From: Pseudomonadota bacterium
GTDB lineage: Bacteria; Desulfobacterota; JADFVX01
Assembly (NCBI GenBank): GCA_015222755.1
Contig: JADFVX010000043.1
Span: forward strand, 1 to 23,127
Reading direction: 5' to 3'
Length of the DNA stretch: 23,127 bases
The notes under the pieces were generated by a model. It had not been told where the DNA came from and did no database searches. It worked only from the letters and a program-made list of their open reading frames with translations. Positions 1 to 7,783 of the stretch are shown piece after piece. Numbering within the stretch: the first letter of the stretch is position 1; the number at the start of each line of letters is the position of its first letter. Both the position numbers and the translations under genes were made by a program.

Positions 1-129
1 ACTAAGTACAAGGCTCATGACGAAAGCAATAGTGCTAAGGTGGGTGACAGGGTAAGTATTCAGGAATGCCGCCCTTTGAGTAAAGACAAACGTTGGCTGC
101 TTGAAGAAGTAATCGAAAAAGCGGTTTGA
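1..129 (+). CDS. rpsQ: 30S ribosomal protein S17, C-terminal part (5' end outside window)
   Basis: The open frame starting at base 1 codes for 42 residues ending in TGA at 127-129. It contains KYKAHDE, a KVGD turn and RPLSKDKRW, which are the hallmarks of the S17 C-terminus; S17 is an OB-fold protein that binds 16S rRNA early in 30S assembly. The start and roughly the first half lie before the window. It sits 24 bases before rplN, as in the standard spc operon order (rpmC-rpsQ-rplN). Identification is secure despite truncation. Confidence 0.93.
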   Translation, partial: TKYKAHDESNSAKVGDRVSIQECRPLSKDKRWLLEEVIEKAV

Positions 130-153
130 TTTTAATTTATTGGAGTTTATGAA

Positions 154-522
154 ATGATTCAGATGCAGTCCATACTGAATGTTGCCGACAACTCAGGTGC
201 AAAAAAGCTTTACTGTGTTAAGGTACTCGGTGGTTCAAAAAGAAGATTTGCCGGAGTTGGTGACTTGATAGTTGTTTCAGTTAGGGAGAGTATTCCCAAC
301 TCGAAGGTCAAAAAAGGTGATGTGCAGAAGGCCGTCATCGTCAGGACAGCAAAGGAAATAGGTCGCCCTGATGGGTCATATATCAAGTTCGATGAAAATG
401 CGGCTGTCCTGATTGATAAAAACATGGAACCCATCGGCACAAGGATATTCGGGCCAGTGGCGAGAGAATTAAGGGCCAAGAAGTTTATGAAGATAGTTTC
501 TTTGGCTCCCGAGGTGCTCTAG
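154..522 (+). CDS. rplN: 50S ribosomal protein L14
   Basis: This is a 122-residue protein, the normal L14 length. It opens with MIQMQS and contains the family signatures DNSGAKK, GGSKRR, GDLIVVSV, VRTAKE, DGSYIKFDENAAVLI and GTRIFGPVARELR. L14 binds 23S rRNA beside L19 and forms an intersubunit bridge; it is also the target of the silencing factor RsfS. The ATG at 154 follows a TGGAG Shine-Dalgarno stretch at 141-145. Its TAG stop at 520-522 lies inside the Shine-Dalgarno of rplX, so the two genes are probably translationally coupled. Confidence 0.98.
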   Translation: MIQMQSILNVADNSGAKKLYCVKVLGGSKRRFAGVGDLIVVSVRESIPNSKVKKGDVQKAVIVRTAKEIGRPDGSYIKFDENAAVLIDKNMEPIGTRIFGPVARELRAKKFMKIVSLAPEVL

Positions 523-532
523 GAGGATTATG

Positions 533-859
533 ATGGCAGGTGCAGGGTATAAGTTAAAAAAAGGCGATGAAGTGCAGGTCGTTTCCGGTAAGGAAAAAGG
601 TAAGCGTGGCAATATTCTCCAGGTTATATCCGGGAAGGATAGGGTGCTCATTGAGAAGGTAAACGTTGTTAAGCGTCATATGCGACAGAATGCTCAGGAT
701 GGCGGAGGTATAATTGAAAAAGAAGCCCCTGTGCACATCTCAAACGTTAGCTACTATTGTAGCAAGTGTGAAGGTCCTGTTAGGGTGATTCATAAACGAC
801 TTGAGAACGGTAAGAAAGTGCGCTCGTGCAGTAAGTGCGCTGAGATTTTAGACAAGTAG
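533..859 (+). CDS. rplX: 50S ribosomal protein L24, zinc-ribbon (C+) form
   Basis: L24 is a KOW/SH3-like protein that nucleates 50S assembly near the tunnel exit. KKGDEVQVVSGKEKGKRG is the KOW motif. The C-terminal half has two CxxC pairs (C76/C79 and C99/C102 counted from the chosen start), the zinc-binding C+ version of L24. There are two tandem ATGs, at 530 and 533. AGGAGG at 521-526 is only 3 bases from the first but 6 from the second, so I chose 533, giving 108 residues. It lies between rplN and rplE as usual. Confidence 0.97.
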   Translation: MAGAGYKLKKGDEVQVVSGKEKGKRGNILQVISGKDRVLIEKVNVVKRHMRQNAQDGGGIIEKEAPVHISNVSYYCSKCEGPVRVIHKRLENGKKVRSCSKCAEILDK

Positions 860-870
860 GAGCAGATAGA

Positions 871-1410
871 ATGGCAGGGTTGAAAGAGACCTACAATAAA
901 GAGGTCATACCGAAGTTGGTCAAGGATCATGGGTACAAGAACAGCATGCAGGTCCCGAAACTCGAAAAGATTGTCTTGAATATGGGGCTGGGTGAAGCGG
1001 TGCAGAACGTCAAGATATTAGATGTTGCCGCTAACGAAATGGGTCTTATTGCAGGGCAGCAACCGGTTATTACAAAGGCGAAGAAGTCTATTGCCGGTTT
1101 CAAACTCCGGGAGGGTATGCCCATAGGTTGCATGGCCACCCTTCGCGGTGACAGGATGTATTCATTCTTTTCCAAGCTTGTTGATGTGGCGGTCCCAAGG
1201 GTAAGGGATTTTCAAGGTGTCTCCAAGAAGGGTTTTGACGGACGGGGCAACTATACGCATGGTGTTAAGGAACATTTGATCTTTCCTGACATTGACATTG
1301 ACAAGATAGATAAAATTAAAGGGATGAACATAACCTTTGTGACAACTGCAAAGACTGACGACGAAGGTAGATCACTTCTGGCGCACATGGGCATGCCGTT
1401 CAAAAAGTAA
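871..1410 (+). CDS. rplE: 50S ribosomal protein L5
   Basis: This 179-residue protein has the normal family length. Family signatures are VPKLEKIVLNMGLGEA, QQPVITKAKKSIAGFKLREG and the C-terminal IDKIKGMNITFVTTA. L5 holds 5S rRNA and the central protuberance and contacts P-site tRNA. The ATG at 871 is preceded by GGAG at 859-862, overlapping the end of rplX. The spacing of 11 bases to rplX and 10 bases to rpsN fits one transcript. Confidence 0.98.
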   Translation: MAGLKETYNKEVIPKLVKDHGYKNSMQVPKLEKIVLNMGLGEAVQNVKILDVAANEMGLIAGQQPVITKAKKSIAGFKLREGMPIGCMATLRGDRMYSFFSKLVDVAVPRVRDFQGVSKKGFDGRGNYTHGVKEHLIFPDIDIDKIDKIKGMNITFVTTAKTDDEGRSLLAHMGMPFKK

Positions 1411-1428
1411 GGAGGAAGTTTTGGCAAG
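1409..1428 (+). promoter_or_regulatory. Translation start region of rpsN: strong SD plus TTG start
   Basis: The TAA stop of rplE runs directly into GGAGGA (1411-1416), followed 4 bases later by a TTG start at 1421. The 20 bases 1409-1428 recur without change at the start of rpsD (8218-8237). The TTG is the only start that gives the canonical MARKS N-terminus. Confidence 0.8.
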
Positions 1429-1606
1429 GAAATCGCTGGTCGTAAAAGCACAAAGGCCAAAGAAGTTCAAAGTTAGAGATTACAACAGGTGTCCGATCTG
1501 TGGTAGGGCTAGAGGCTACTACAGAAAGTTTGACATGTGTAGAATTTGTTTCAGGGATATGGCTTCAAAGGGGCTGCTTCCTGGAATTACCAAATCAAGT
1601 TGGTGA
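1421..1606 (+). CDS. rpsN: 30S ribosomal protein S14 type Z (zinc-binding)
   Basis: This is a 61-residue short S14 of the zinc-binding type (often called rpsZ or rpsN1). The ligands are C24/C27 (CPIC) and C40/C43 (CRIC), followed by RDMASKGLLPGITKSSW, the typical end. S14 joins the 3' domain of 16S rRNA late in 30S head assembly. The start is TTG, supported by a strong Shine-Dalgarno at 1411-1416. The stop TGA (1604-1606) overlaps the Shine-Dalgarno of rpsH. Confidence 0.97.
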   Translation: MARKSLVVKAQRPKKFKVRDYNRCPICGRARGYYRKFDMCRICFRDMASKGLLPGITKSSW

Positions 1607-1619
1607 GGGGTATATAAGT

Positions 1620-2018
1620 ATGTCGATGACTGATCCTGTAGCGGATATGTTGACCCGGATAAGGAATGCCGGTATGGCAAAACTTGGAAAGGTAGAGATG
1701 CCTTCTTCGAACCTTAAGGCAAATATTGCCAAGGTCTTGAAGGATGAAGGTTATATTAAGGGTTACAAGGTAACCAAGGATGAGAAACAGGGCATCCTTA
1801 AGCTAAATCTGAAGTATGATGATAACATGATGCCTGTAATAGAAGGGATATCGCGCGTCAGTAGTCCAGGGTCAAGGATCTATGTAAAGGGTGATAATGT
1901 CCCGAAGGTAGTTGGCGGATATGGCGTGTCTATACTGTCTACTTCTAAGGGACTTATGGTAGACAGAGAGGCAAGGAAAGCCAATATTGGTGGCGAGATC
2001 CTTTGCCGAGTCTGGTAA
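1620..2018 (+). CDS. rpsH: 30S ribosomal protein S8
   Basis: S8 binds helix 21 of 16S rRNA and in many bacteria represses the spc operon. I start it at ATG 1620, giving 132 residues beginning MSMTDPVADMLTRIRNA. GAGGGG lies at 1605-1610, 9 bases upstream. The frame stays open back to 1500, but that extension overlaps rpsN in another frame and does not look like S8. C-terminal signatures are SSPGSRIYVK, GYGVSILSTSKG and GGEILCRVW. Confidence 0.97.
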   Translation: MSMTDPVADMLTRIRNAGMAKLGKVEMPSSNLKANIAKVLKDEGYIKGYKVTKDEKQGILKLNLKYDDNMMPVIEGISRVSSPGSRIYVKGDNVPKVVGGYGVSILSTSKGLMVDREARKANIGGEILCRVW

Positions 2019-2039
2019 TAGTGAGTCAGGAGAAAAAAG

Positions 2040-2576
2040 ATGTCCAGGATAGGTAGACTTCCTATAGCGACACCTTCAGGTGTCAAGGTTGAGATTAATG
2101 GTCGTACCGTAAAGGTACAGGGCTCTAAGGGCTCTCTGCAAGAAGTAATTCCAGAGGGAATAGCTCTTCAGATAGAGTCCGGTAGCGTAACGGTTACGCC
2201 GGCAGCTAACAGCGGCAAGAACAGTGCTGCTCATGGTCTGGTCAGGAGTCTCGTTGCAAACATGGTTAAGGGTGTTTCTGAAGGATTTGCAAGAACGCTT
2301 GAGATAAACGGTGTCGGATACAGGGTGGCAGTACAGGGAAGCAAGTTGAATTTTTCCCTCGGCTATTCTCACCCTGTTGAGTATGAACTCCCCAAAGGAA
2401 TGACCGCTGAGGTCGAGAAGCAAACGATTCTTACCCTGAAAGGTGCCGATAAGGCGCAACTCGGTTTTGTTGCCGCCCGTATCAGGAGTCTGAGGGGACC
2501 TGAGCCTTACAAGGGTAAGGGGATAAAGTATGCTGAAGAGCGTATTGCCAGAAAAGCTGGAAAGACTGGCAAGTAA
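2040..2576 (+). CDS. rplF: 50S ribosomal protein L6
   Basis: This 178-residue protein has the usual L6 length and two similar alpha/beta halves. It begins MSRIGRLPIATPSGVKVE and has the C-terminal signature GPEPYKGKGIKYAEE. L6 binds 23S rRNA near the sarcin-ricin loop and the factor-binding site. The ATG at 2040 follows AGGAGA. It lies 21 bases after rpsH and 21 bases before rplR. Confidence 0.98.
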   Translation: MSRIGRLPIATPSGVKVEINGRTVKVQGSKGSLQEVIPEGIALQIESGSVTVTPAANSGKNSAAHGLVRSLVANMVKGVSEGFARTLEINGVGYRVAVQGSKLNFSLGYSHPVEYELPKGMTAEVEKQTILTLKGADKAQLGFVAARIRSLRGPEPYKGKGIKYAEERIARKAGKTGK

Positions 2577-2597
2577 GTCAGCCTAAGGAGTATAGCG

Positions 2598-2966
2598 GTG
2601 AATATTAATATAGAAAGAAGAAGAAAAAGGGTAAAGCGGAAGAAGAGCATCCGCAGGTTTATCACCGGGACCTCGGAAAGACCGAGGCTGAGTGTTTTTC
2701 GTACGGCAACAAACATATATGCCCAGATAATCGATGATTCAACAGGAAACACACTTGCTGCTGCATCAACGCTCAGCAAAGAGCTTAAGGGCAAGGTGAA
2801 AAAAAGCGGAAATGTCGAGGCTGCCACAAAGGTGGGAGAATTGATTTCAACGCTGGCTAAAAAGAAGAAGGTGACAAAAGTTGCCTTCGACCGTAACGGT
2901 TTTTTGTACCACGGGAGGGTCAAGGCCCTTGCAGATGCGGCAAGAGACGGCGGACTTGAGTTTTAA
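2598..2966 (+). CDS. rplR: 50S ribosomal protein L18
   Basis: This 122-residue protein contains RKKSIRRFITGTSERPRLSV, NIYAQIIDD, LAAASTL and the C-terminal FDRNGFLYHGRVKALADAAR, all L18 signatures. L18 binds 5S rRNA and delivers it to the 50S subunit with L5. The start is GTG at 2598 after AAGGAG at 2585-2590. The N-terminus is strongly basic, as expected for its RNA-binding tail. Confidence 0.97.
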   Translation: MNINIERRRKRVKRKKSIRRFITGTSERPRLSVFRTATNIYAQIIDDSTGNTLAAASTLSKELKGKVKKSGNVEAATKVGELISTLAKKKKVTKVAFDRNGFLYHGRVKALADAARDGGLEF

Positions 2967-2983
2967 AGTATAAGGAGGATTTC

Positions 2984-3484
2984 TTGGATAGAGTTGATGC
3001 ATCTGAGTTGGAACTGAATGACAAGGTTGTTAGTATCAACCGTGTAGCCAAGGTAGTCAAGGGTGGTAGAAGGTTCAGCTTCAGTACGCTTGTGGTTGTA
3101 GGTGATGGTAACGGAATAGTTGGATTTGGCGTAGGTAAGGCCAATGAAGTGGCCGTATCTATTAAAAAAGGTGTGGAAAGGGCCAGAAGAAACCTTATCA
3201 AGGTTCCTATTATTGATGGCACTATACCTTATGAGATAATTGGTAACTTCGGGGCTGGTAAAGTTCTTCTTAAGCCTGCCTCAACTGGTACGGGGCTGAT
3301 TGCCGGAGGGGCAGTAAGGGCGGTAGTGGAATCTGCCGGGATTCATAATCTGCTTTCAAAGTGTCAGGGTTCAAATAACCCTCATAATGCTGTGCGTGCT
3401 ACTTTTGATGCACTTGTACGGCTGAAGACCCCAGAGCAGTTTGCTGCGAAAAGAGACAAAAAACTGGAAGAGATTGTAGGGTAG
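2984..3484 (+). CDS. rpsE: 30S ribosomal protein S5
   Basis: This 166-residue protein has the dsRBD-like N-terminal S5 domain (KVVSINRVAKVVKGGRRFSF, GDGNGIVGFGVGKANEV) and the C-terminal domain (STGTGLIAGGAVRAVVE). S5 sits at the mRNA entry of the 30S subunit and affects decoding fidelity. The start is TTG at 2984, 7 bases after AAGGAGG-type sequence in 2972-2978. No ATG upstream or close downstream gives a complete first domain. It is one of three ribosomal protein genes here that start with TTG. Confidence 0.97.
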   Translation: MDRVDASELELNDKVVSINRVAKVVKGGRRFSFSTLVVVGDGNGIVGFGVGKANEVAVSIKKGVERARRNLIKVPIIDGTIPYEIIGNFGAGKVLLKPASTGTGLIAGGAVRAVVESAGIHNLLSKCQGSNNPHNAVRATFDALVRLKTPEQFAAKRDKKLEEIVG

Positions 3485-3493
3485 GAGACTGTA

Positions 3494-3835
3494 ATGGCAG
3501 AAAAAGAGTCTGAAAAGAAGCCGACAGCAGCTAAAAAAGCTGCAAAGCCGAAGACTGAAGCTAAAAAGACAAAAGCGGTTAAGGCCGAAACAATGAAGGC
3601 CGACACCTCAAAAAAAGAAGCTCCCAAATCTAAGCCCACGGCAGCTGCTAAGCCTAAGGCAGCTGCTGAAGTCACTGTTACCTTGAAAAAAAGTGGCATA
3701 GGTAAAGCGAAAGACCAGAAGGCTACTATAAAAGGGCTTGGATTTAAGAGGCTTAACCAGACTGTTACACTGAAGGATACTCCTTCTGTCAGGGGGATGA
3801 TAAATAAAATATCCCACCTGGTAGAGGTTCAATAG
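3494..3835 (+). CDS. rpmD: 50S ribosomal protein L30 with long Lys/Ala-rich N-terminal extension
   Basis: Residues 59-113 form an ordinary L30 (VTLKKSGIG, LGFKRLNQTVTLKDTPSVRG, end ISHLVEVQ), about 55 residues and the usual whole length of L30. Before it lie about 58 residues made almost only of Lys, Ala, Glu, Pro and Thr, with no aromatic residue. The ATG at 3494 has GGAG 9 bases after the rpsE stop region and is the natural operon start. No Shine-Dalgarno is visible directly before the L30 core, so the extension is probably translated. The core places it on 23S rRNA; the role of the tail is unknown, perhaps extra rRNA contact. It lies between rpsE and rplO as in the standard order. Confidence 0.93.
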   Translation: MAEKESEKKPTAAKKAAKPKTEAKKTKAVKAETMKADTSKKEAPKSKPTAAAKPKAAAEVTVTLKKSGIGKAKDQKATIKGLGFKRLNQTVTLKDTPSVRGMINKISHLVEVQ

Positions 3836-3855
3836 ATTCTAAGAGGAACTACAAG

Positions 3856-4296
3856 ATGCAATTGAATGAATTAAAGCCCGCCGCAGGGTCAACGAAGAAT
3901 GTGAAAAGACTTGGTAGAGGGCCTGGGTCAGGTCTTGGCAAGACCTCTGGTAAAGGTCATAAGGGCCAGAACTGCCGTTCCGGTGCAAAATCTATGAAAG
4001 GTTTTGAAGGCGGTCAGATGCCTCTTCACCGTCGCCTTCCAAAGGTTGGTTTTACTAATATCTTCAAGAAAAAATATGCCCTGCTCAACCTTGCCGACTT
4101 GGAGCGGTTCAAAGGTGGCGATGTTATTGATGAGGTGGTTCTTAGGGATGCCGGTTTGGTAAAAGGTAACTTCGATGGAATCAAGTTGCTTGGAGAAGGT
4201 GAAATAAAGACCTCCCTTACCCTTAAGGTTGATAAGGCTTCAAAGTCTGCAGTATCCAAGGTCGAGGCGGCCGGAGGAAAGGTCGAGACCGTTTAG
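3856..4296 (+). CDS. rplO: 50S ribosomal protein L15
   Basis: This 146-residue protein begins MQLNELKPAAGSTK and has the glycine-rich basic region LGRGPGSGLGKTSGKGHKGQ and GFEGGQMPLHRRLPKVGF, all typical of L15. L15 is a late 50S assembly protein whose N-terminal tail enters 23S rRNA. Its TAG stop (4294-4296) shares one base with the GTG start of secY, suggesting translational coupling. Confidence 0.98.
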   Translation: MQLNELKPAAGSTKNVKRLGRGPGSGLGKTSGKGHKGQNCRSGAKSMKGFEGGQMPLHRRLPKVGFTNIFKKKYALLNLADLERFKGGDVIDEVVLRDAGLVKGNFDGIKLLGEGEIKTSLTLKVDKASKSAVSKVEAAGGKVETV

Positions 4297-5600
4297 TGAT
4301 AGCTGGAGGACTTCAAAATATATTTAAGATCCCGGAGCTTTGGGGGCGAATAAAGTTTGTTCTCATCGCACTGGCCGTTTATCGTGTAGGCTGTTTTGTG
4401 CCGACGCCTGGTATTGATGGTCAGGCTCTTGGTGCGATCTTTGAACAGGCAAAAGGCACTCTTCTTGGTGTCTTTAACATGTTTTCCGGCGGTGCTTTAG
4501 AGCGTCTTTCTGTTTTTGCACTGGGTATAATGCCCTATATCAGTGCATCAATTATCTTTCAGCTACTGCAGGTGGTTGTGCCGTCACTTGAGGCAATGAA
4601 AAAAGAGGGTGAGGCCGGAAGAAAGAAGATTACTCAATATACTCGTTATGGTACAATACTCATCTCAATTATTCAGGGATTTGGAATTGCTTACGGCCTG
4701 GAAGCAATGCAGGGGCCGGCAGGCGAGGCTGTAGTTCTCCAACCGGGCTGGGCTTTCAGGATTGTCACTGTTATCACTCTCACCGCTGGAACTGCCTTCC
4801 TGATGTGGCTGGGTGAACAGATGACAGAGAAGGGTATAGGAAACGGCATTTCATTGATAATATTTGCCGGTATTATAGCCCGTCTACCCTCAGCGATAAT
4901 AAATACATTTCAAATGGTTCGTAATGGCGAATTAGGGCCAATTGCGATTTTGATCATTCTAATATTGATGGTTGTCGTTGTTGCATTCATACTTTACTGC
5001 GAAAAAGGGCAACGGAGGATACCTGTCAGTCATGGCAGAAGAGTGATGGGCCGTTCAGCGGAGGGAAGTCACCTTCCACTGAAAATAAACACGGCAGGTG
5101 TAATACCACCTATATTTGCATCGTCACTTCTGCTCTTCCCTGCAACTATAGCAGGGATGCTTGCATTTGACTGGGTCAACGATGTCGTGGGCATGCTGAC
5201 CCCTGATAAGCTCCTCTACAACCTGCTTTACGTGGCAATGATAATATTCTTCTGCTATTTTTATACGGCGGTGACATTCAACCCCGAGGATATTGCAGAC
5301 AATCTCAAAAAGTCCGGCAGCTATATACCTGGGATCAGGCCGGGTAAAAATACCGCCGATTACATCGATATGGTCTTGAGTAGGCTTACATTTGGAGGGG
5401 CACTTTACGTTTCGCTGGTTTGCGTCATACCGACACTTTTTGTGGCCCGCTTCAACGTTCCTTTCTATTTTGGAGGCACGGCGCTGCTGATTGTAGTTGG
5501 TGTTGCCTTGGATACGGCGCAGCAAATTGAGTCGCACCTGCTGGCCCGCGAGTATGAAGGCTTTATGAAAAGTGGCAGGATCAAGGGAAGGCGGGGATGA
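4296..5600 (+). CDS. secY: Preprotein translocase subunit SecY
   Basis: This 434-residue integral membrane protein has about ten hydrophobic helices and forms the Sec channel with SecE and SecG. Signatures are IFKIPELWGRIKF and PTPGID near the start, MPYISASIIFQLL, GEQMTEKGIGNGISLIIFAG, the cytoplasmic loop GQRRIPV, and the end LLIVVGVALDTAQQIESHLL. The start is GTG at 4296, overlapping the rplO stop by one base; the nearest GGAGG is about 18 bases away, so coupling to rplO translation is likely. The stop overlaps the adk start as ATGA. The protein is complete and normal in length. Confidence 0.98.
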   Translation: MIAGGLQNIFKIPELWGRIKFVLIALAVYRVGCFVPTPGIDGQALGAIFEQAKGTLLGVFNMFSGGALERLSVFALGIMPYISASIIFQLLQVVVPSLEAMKKEGEAGRKKITQYTRYGTILISIIQGFGIAYGLEAMQGPAGEAVVLQPGWAFRIVTVITLTAGTAFLMWLGEQMTEKGIGNGISLIIFAGIIARLPSAIINTFQMVRNGELGPIAILIILILMVVVVAFILYCEKGQRRIPVSHGRRVMGRSAEGSHLPLKINTAGVIPPIFASSLLLFPATIAGMLAFDWVNDVVGMLTPDKLLYNLLYVAMIIFFCYFYTAVTFNPEDIADNLKKSGSYIPGIRPGKNTADYIDMVLSRLTFGGALYVSLVCVIPTLFVARFNVPFYFGGTALLIVVGVALDTAQQIESHLLAREYEGFMKSGRIKGRRG

Positions 5601-6241
5601 GGCTTATCCTTTTGGGTGCGCCAGGAGCCGGCAAAGGGACTCAGGCGAAGAAGTTGGTGTCTAAGTATACTATCCCTCAAGTGTCTACTGGTGACATCCT
5701 AAGAGCTGCTCTCAAGGATGAGACAGCACTTGGCGTAAAGGCTAAGGCCTATATGGACAAAGGGGAGCTGGTTCCTGATGAGGTTGTAATAGGTATTATT
5801 AAAGAACGCCTGGTGCAGGAAGACTGCAAGGTTGGATTTATTCTTGACGGCTTTCCCAGGACTGTGAACCAGGCAAATGCCCTTGAAGACACATTGAACA
5901 AGCTGGATCAGGCAATCGACCATGTCCTTGAGATAAATGTAGGGAATGAAGAGCTTGTAGACCGGCTTACGGGAAGAAGGACATGTAAGGATTGTGGTGC
6001 TGGCTATCATGTAAGCTTTAATCCTCCTGCTAAGGAGGGGACTTGTGATAAGTGCAAGGGTAAACTTTATCAGCGTGAGGATGACAGTGAAGCGACTATA
6101 GTTGCACGCCTCAAGGTTTACAGCGACCAGACACTGCCCTTGACAGATTATTACAAGTCCAAAGGAAGATTGACTGCAATTGATGGTGTTGGCAGTGAAG
6201 AGGAGATATTCAGCAGAATCGATGCTGTTGTATCCTGCTGA
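5597..6241 (+). CDS. adk: Adenylate kinase, zinc-lid form
   Basis: The enzyme converts ATP + AMP into 2 ADP in the cytosol. It has 214 residues. The P-loop GAPGAGKGT is at 7-15, STGDILR at 30-36 binds AMP, and LDGFPRT is at 83-89. The LID domain carries C130/C133 and C150/C153, the four-Cys structural zinc site seen in many non-enteric bacteria. The ATG at 5597 overlaps the secY stop (ATGA). The order secY-adk-map-infA-rpmJ is common across bacteria. Confidence 0.98.
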   Translation: MRLILLGAPGAGKGTQAKKLVSKYTIPQVSTGDILRAALKDETALGVKAKAYMDKGELVPDEVVIGIIKERLVQEDCKVGFILDGFPRTVNQANALEDTLNKLDQAIDHVLEINVGNEELVDRLTGRRTCKDCGAGYHVSFNPPAKEGTCDKCKGKLYQREDDSEATIVARLKVYSDQTLPLTDYYKSKGRLTAIDGVGSEEEIFSRIDAVVSC

Positions 6242-6249
6242 ATGCCCTG

Positions 6250-6999
6250 ATGGTTTCGCTGAAAACAAGCGAAGAGATTGAGTTGATGCGGAGGGCCAAC
6301 CTGATAGTGGCTGAGGTTCTCCAGGAACTAAAAGCGTTGATACACCCTGGTGTTTCTACGGCCAGTCTCGATGAGAAGGCCGAAGAAATAATAAGAGGTC
6401 GCGGCGCTACTCCGGCCTTTAAGGGCTACGGAGGGTTTCCCGCTTCTATCTGCGTCTCGATTAATGATGAGGTTGTTCACGGAATCCCATCACGCAAGAA
6501 GGTACTCGAAGAGGGAGATATAGTCGGGATAGATTGCGGCACATGCCTTGAGGGGTATTTTGGAGATGCTGCGGTAACTCTGGCTGTAGGGGATATTTCA
6601 GATGATGCGGCTCGGCTTATGAAGGAAACTAAAGCCTCTCTGGATGCGGCAATAGACAAGGTCAGAGTCGGAAACAGGCTTTCGGATATATCAAATGCGG
6701 TTCAGAGTCATGTTGAAGCTAAGGGCTACTCGGTAGTAAGGAATTTTGTAGGGCACGGTATCGGTAAAAGCCTTCATGAAGAACCACAAATACCGAATTA
6801 CGGTTCTTCAGGGCGTGGTATAAGGCTAAAGGCAGGGATGGTATTTGCGATAGAGCCAATGATAAACATTGGTAAATCTGAAGTCAGTGTGCTTGACGAT
6901 GGCTGGACGGCCGTGACGAATGACGGGAGTTTGTCTGCCCACTTTGAGCACTCCGTTGCAGTTACAGAAAACGGACCATATATATTAAGCCAAATCTAG
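6250..6999 (+). CDS. map: Methionine aminopeptidase, type I
   Basis: This enzyme removes the initiator Met from nascent proteins. It has 249 residues with the dinuclear metal ligands D95 (GIDCGT), D106 (FGDAAVT), H169 (FVGHGIG), E202 (AIEPM) and E233 (HFEHSV), plus the substrate-contact H77 in VVHGIP. There is no N-terminal zinc finger or SH3-binding extension, so it is the short type Ia. The ATG at 6250 is 8 bases after adk; the Shine-Dalgarno is poor, so coupling to adk is likely. Confidence 0.98.
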   Translation: MVSLKTSEEIELMRRANLIVAEVLQELKALIHPGVSTASLDEKAEEIIRGRGATPAFKGYGGFPASICVSINDEVVHGIPSRKKVLEEGDIVGIDCGTCLEGYFGDAAVTLAVGDISDDAARLMKETKASLDAAIDKVRVGNRLSDISNAVQSHVEAKGYSVVRNFVGHGIGKSLHEEPQIPNYGSSGRGIRLKAGMVFAIEPMINIGKSEVSVLDDGWTAVTNDGSLSAHFEHSVAVTENGPYILSQI

Positions 7000-7013
7000 A
7001 GAGTAAGGGTTGA

Positions 7014-7232
7014 ATGTCTAAAGAAGAAGCAATAGAAGTAGAAGGGATCGTGCTGGAGCCCCTTCCCAATGCAATGTTCAAGGTCGAACTGGAGAACGGG
7101 CATAAGGTGCTTGCGCATATATCCGGCAAGATGAGGATGCATTATATTAAGATCCTTCCCGGTGACAAAGTCCGGGTTGAGTTGTCACCATATGATCTTA
7201 GCCGGGGACGCATTACCTATAGAGAAAGATAA
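7014..7232 (+). CDS. infA: Translation initiation factor IF-1
   Basis: This 72-residue OB-fold protein has exactly the usual IF-1 length: MSKEEAIEVEG, LPNAMFKVELENGHKVLAHISGK, MRMHYIKILPGDKV, ending in ELSPYDLSRGRITYR. IF-1 binds the 30S A site during initiation. The ATG at 7014 is preceded by TAAGGG. It lies between map and rpmJ as in many bacterial alpha/spc junctions. Confidence 0.98.
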   Translation: MSKEEAIEVEGIVLEPLPNAMFKVELENGHKVLAHISGKMRMHYIKILPGDKVRVELSPYDLSRGRITYRER

Positions 7233-7258
7233 CGAATAAGGACTATGGAGCAGAACTT

Positions 7259-7372
7259 ATGAAGGTCAAGGCATCAGTTAAAAAGATTTGTCCAAAATGT
7301 AAAATAATCAAGCGGAAGGGCATTGTTCGAGTTATTTGTGAAGTGCCGAAGCATAAGCAGCGCCAAGGATAG
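7259..7372 (+). CDS. rpmJ: 50S ribosomal protein L36, zinc-binding (C+) form
   Basis: This very short gene (37 residues) begins MKVKASVKKICPKCK and ends PKHKQRQG before TAG at 7370-7372. Ligands C11, C14, C27 and H32 form the L36 zinc site. L36 stabilises 23S rRNA in the 50S subunit. TATGGAG at 7244-7250 supplies the Shine-Dalgarno for the ATG at 7259. It sits 26 bases after infA and 12 bases before rpsM. Confidence 0.97.
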   Translation: MKVKASVKKICPKCKIIKRKGIVRVICEVPKHKQRQG

Positions 7373-7384
7373 AGAGGGGATTTT

Positions 7385-7753
7385 ATGGCAAGGATATCAG
7401 GAGTAGATTTACCGAAGGACAAGAGAGTTGAGATTGCGCTGACTTATATTTACGGTATAGGGCGCTCTCTCGCCAGCAAGCTTGTTTCAGATGCAGGTGT
7501 GGATCCACAGATCAGAGTTAAAGACCTCAACGAAAAGGAAGTTGGGAGCATCAGGGATGCCATAGGCGACGGATGTATTGTTGAGGGTGACCTCAGAAAA
7601 GAGGTTTCCATGAACATCAAGAGGCTCATGGACCTCGGCACTTATAGAGGAATTCGTCACAGAAGGGGTCTTCCCGTAAGAGGACAAAATACAAAGAATA
7701 ATTCCAGAACCCGGAAAGGTCCAAAGCGGACCGTGGCCGGCAAGAAGAAGTAA
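7385..7753 (+). CDS. rpsM: 30S ribosomal protein S13
   Basis: This 122-residue protein begins MARISGVDLPKDKRVEIALT and has YGIGRSLA (helix-two-turns-helix), TYRGIRHRRGLPVRGQ and the basic tail KGPKRTVAGKKK. S13 sits in the 30S head, contacts S19 and P-site tRNA, and forms bridges to the 50S. It opens the alpha-operon part of the cluster (rpsM-rpsK-rpsD-rpoA-rplQ). The ATG at 7385 follows GAGAGGGG. Confidence 0.98.
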   Translation: MARISGVDLPKDKRVEIALTYIYGIGRSLASKLVSDAGVDPQIRVKDLNEKEVGSIRDAIGDGCIVEGDLRKEVSMNIKRLMDLGTYRGIRHRRGLPVRGQNTKNNSRTRKGPKRTVAGKKK

Positions 7754-7783
7754 AAGATAAATAATTAAGATACCGGAGGAACG

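Noticed and set aside
1500..1619. Longer N-terminus for S8 starting at 1500
   Set aside because: It overlaps rpsN in another frame and does not resemble S8; MSMTDPVADML at 1620 is the canonical start with a Shine-Dalgarno.
5124..5537. 137-residue minus-strand frame inside secY
   Set aside because: Shadow of a fully conserved secY; no start signal and no family resemblance.
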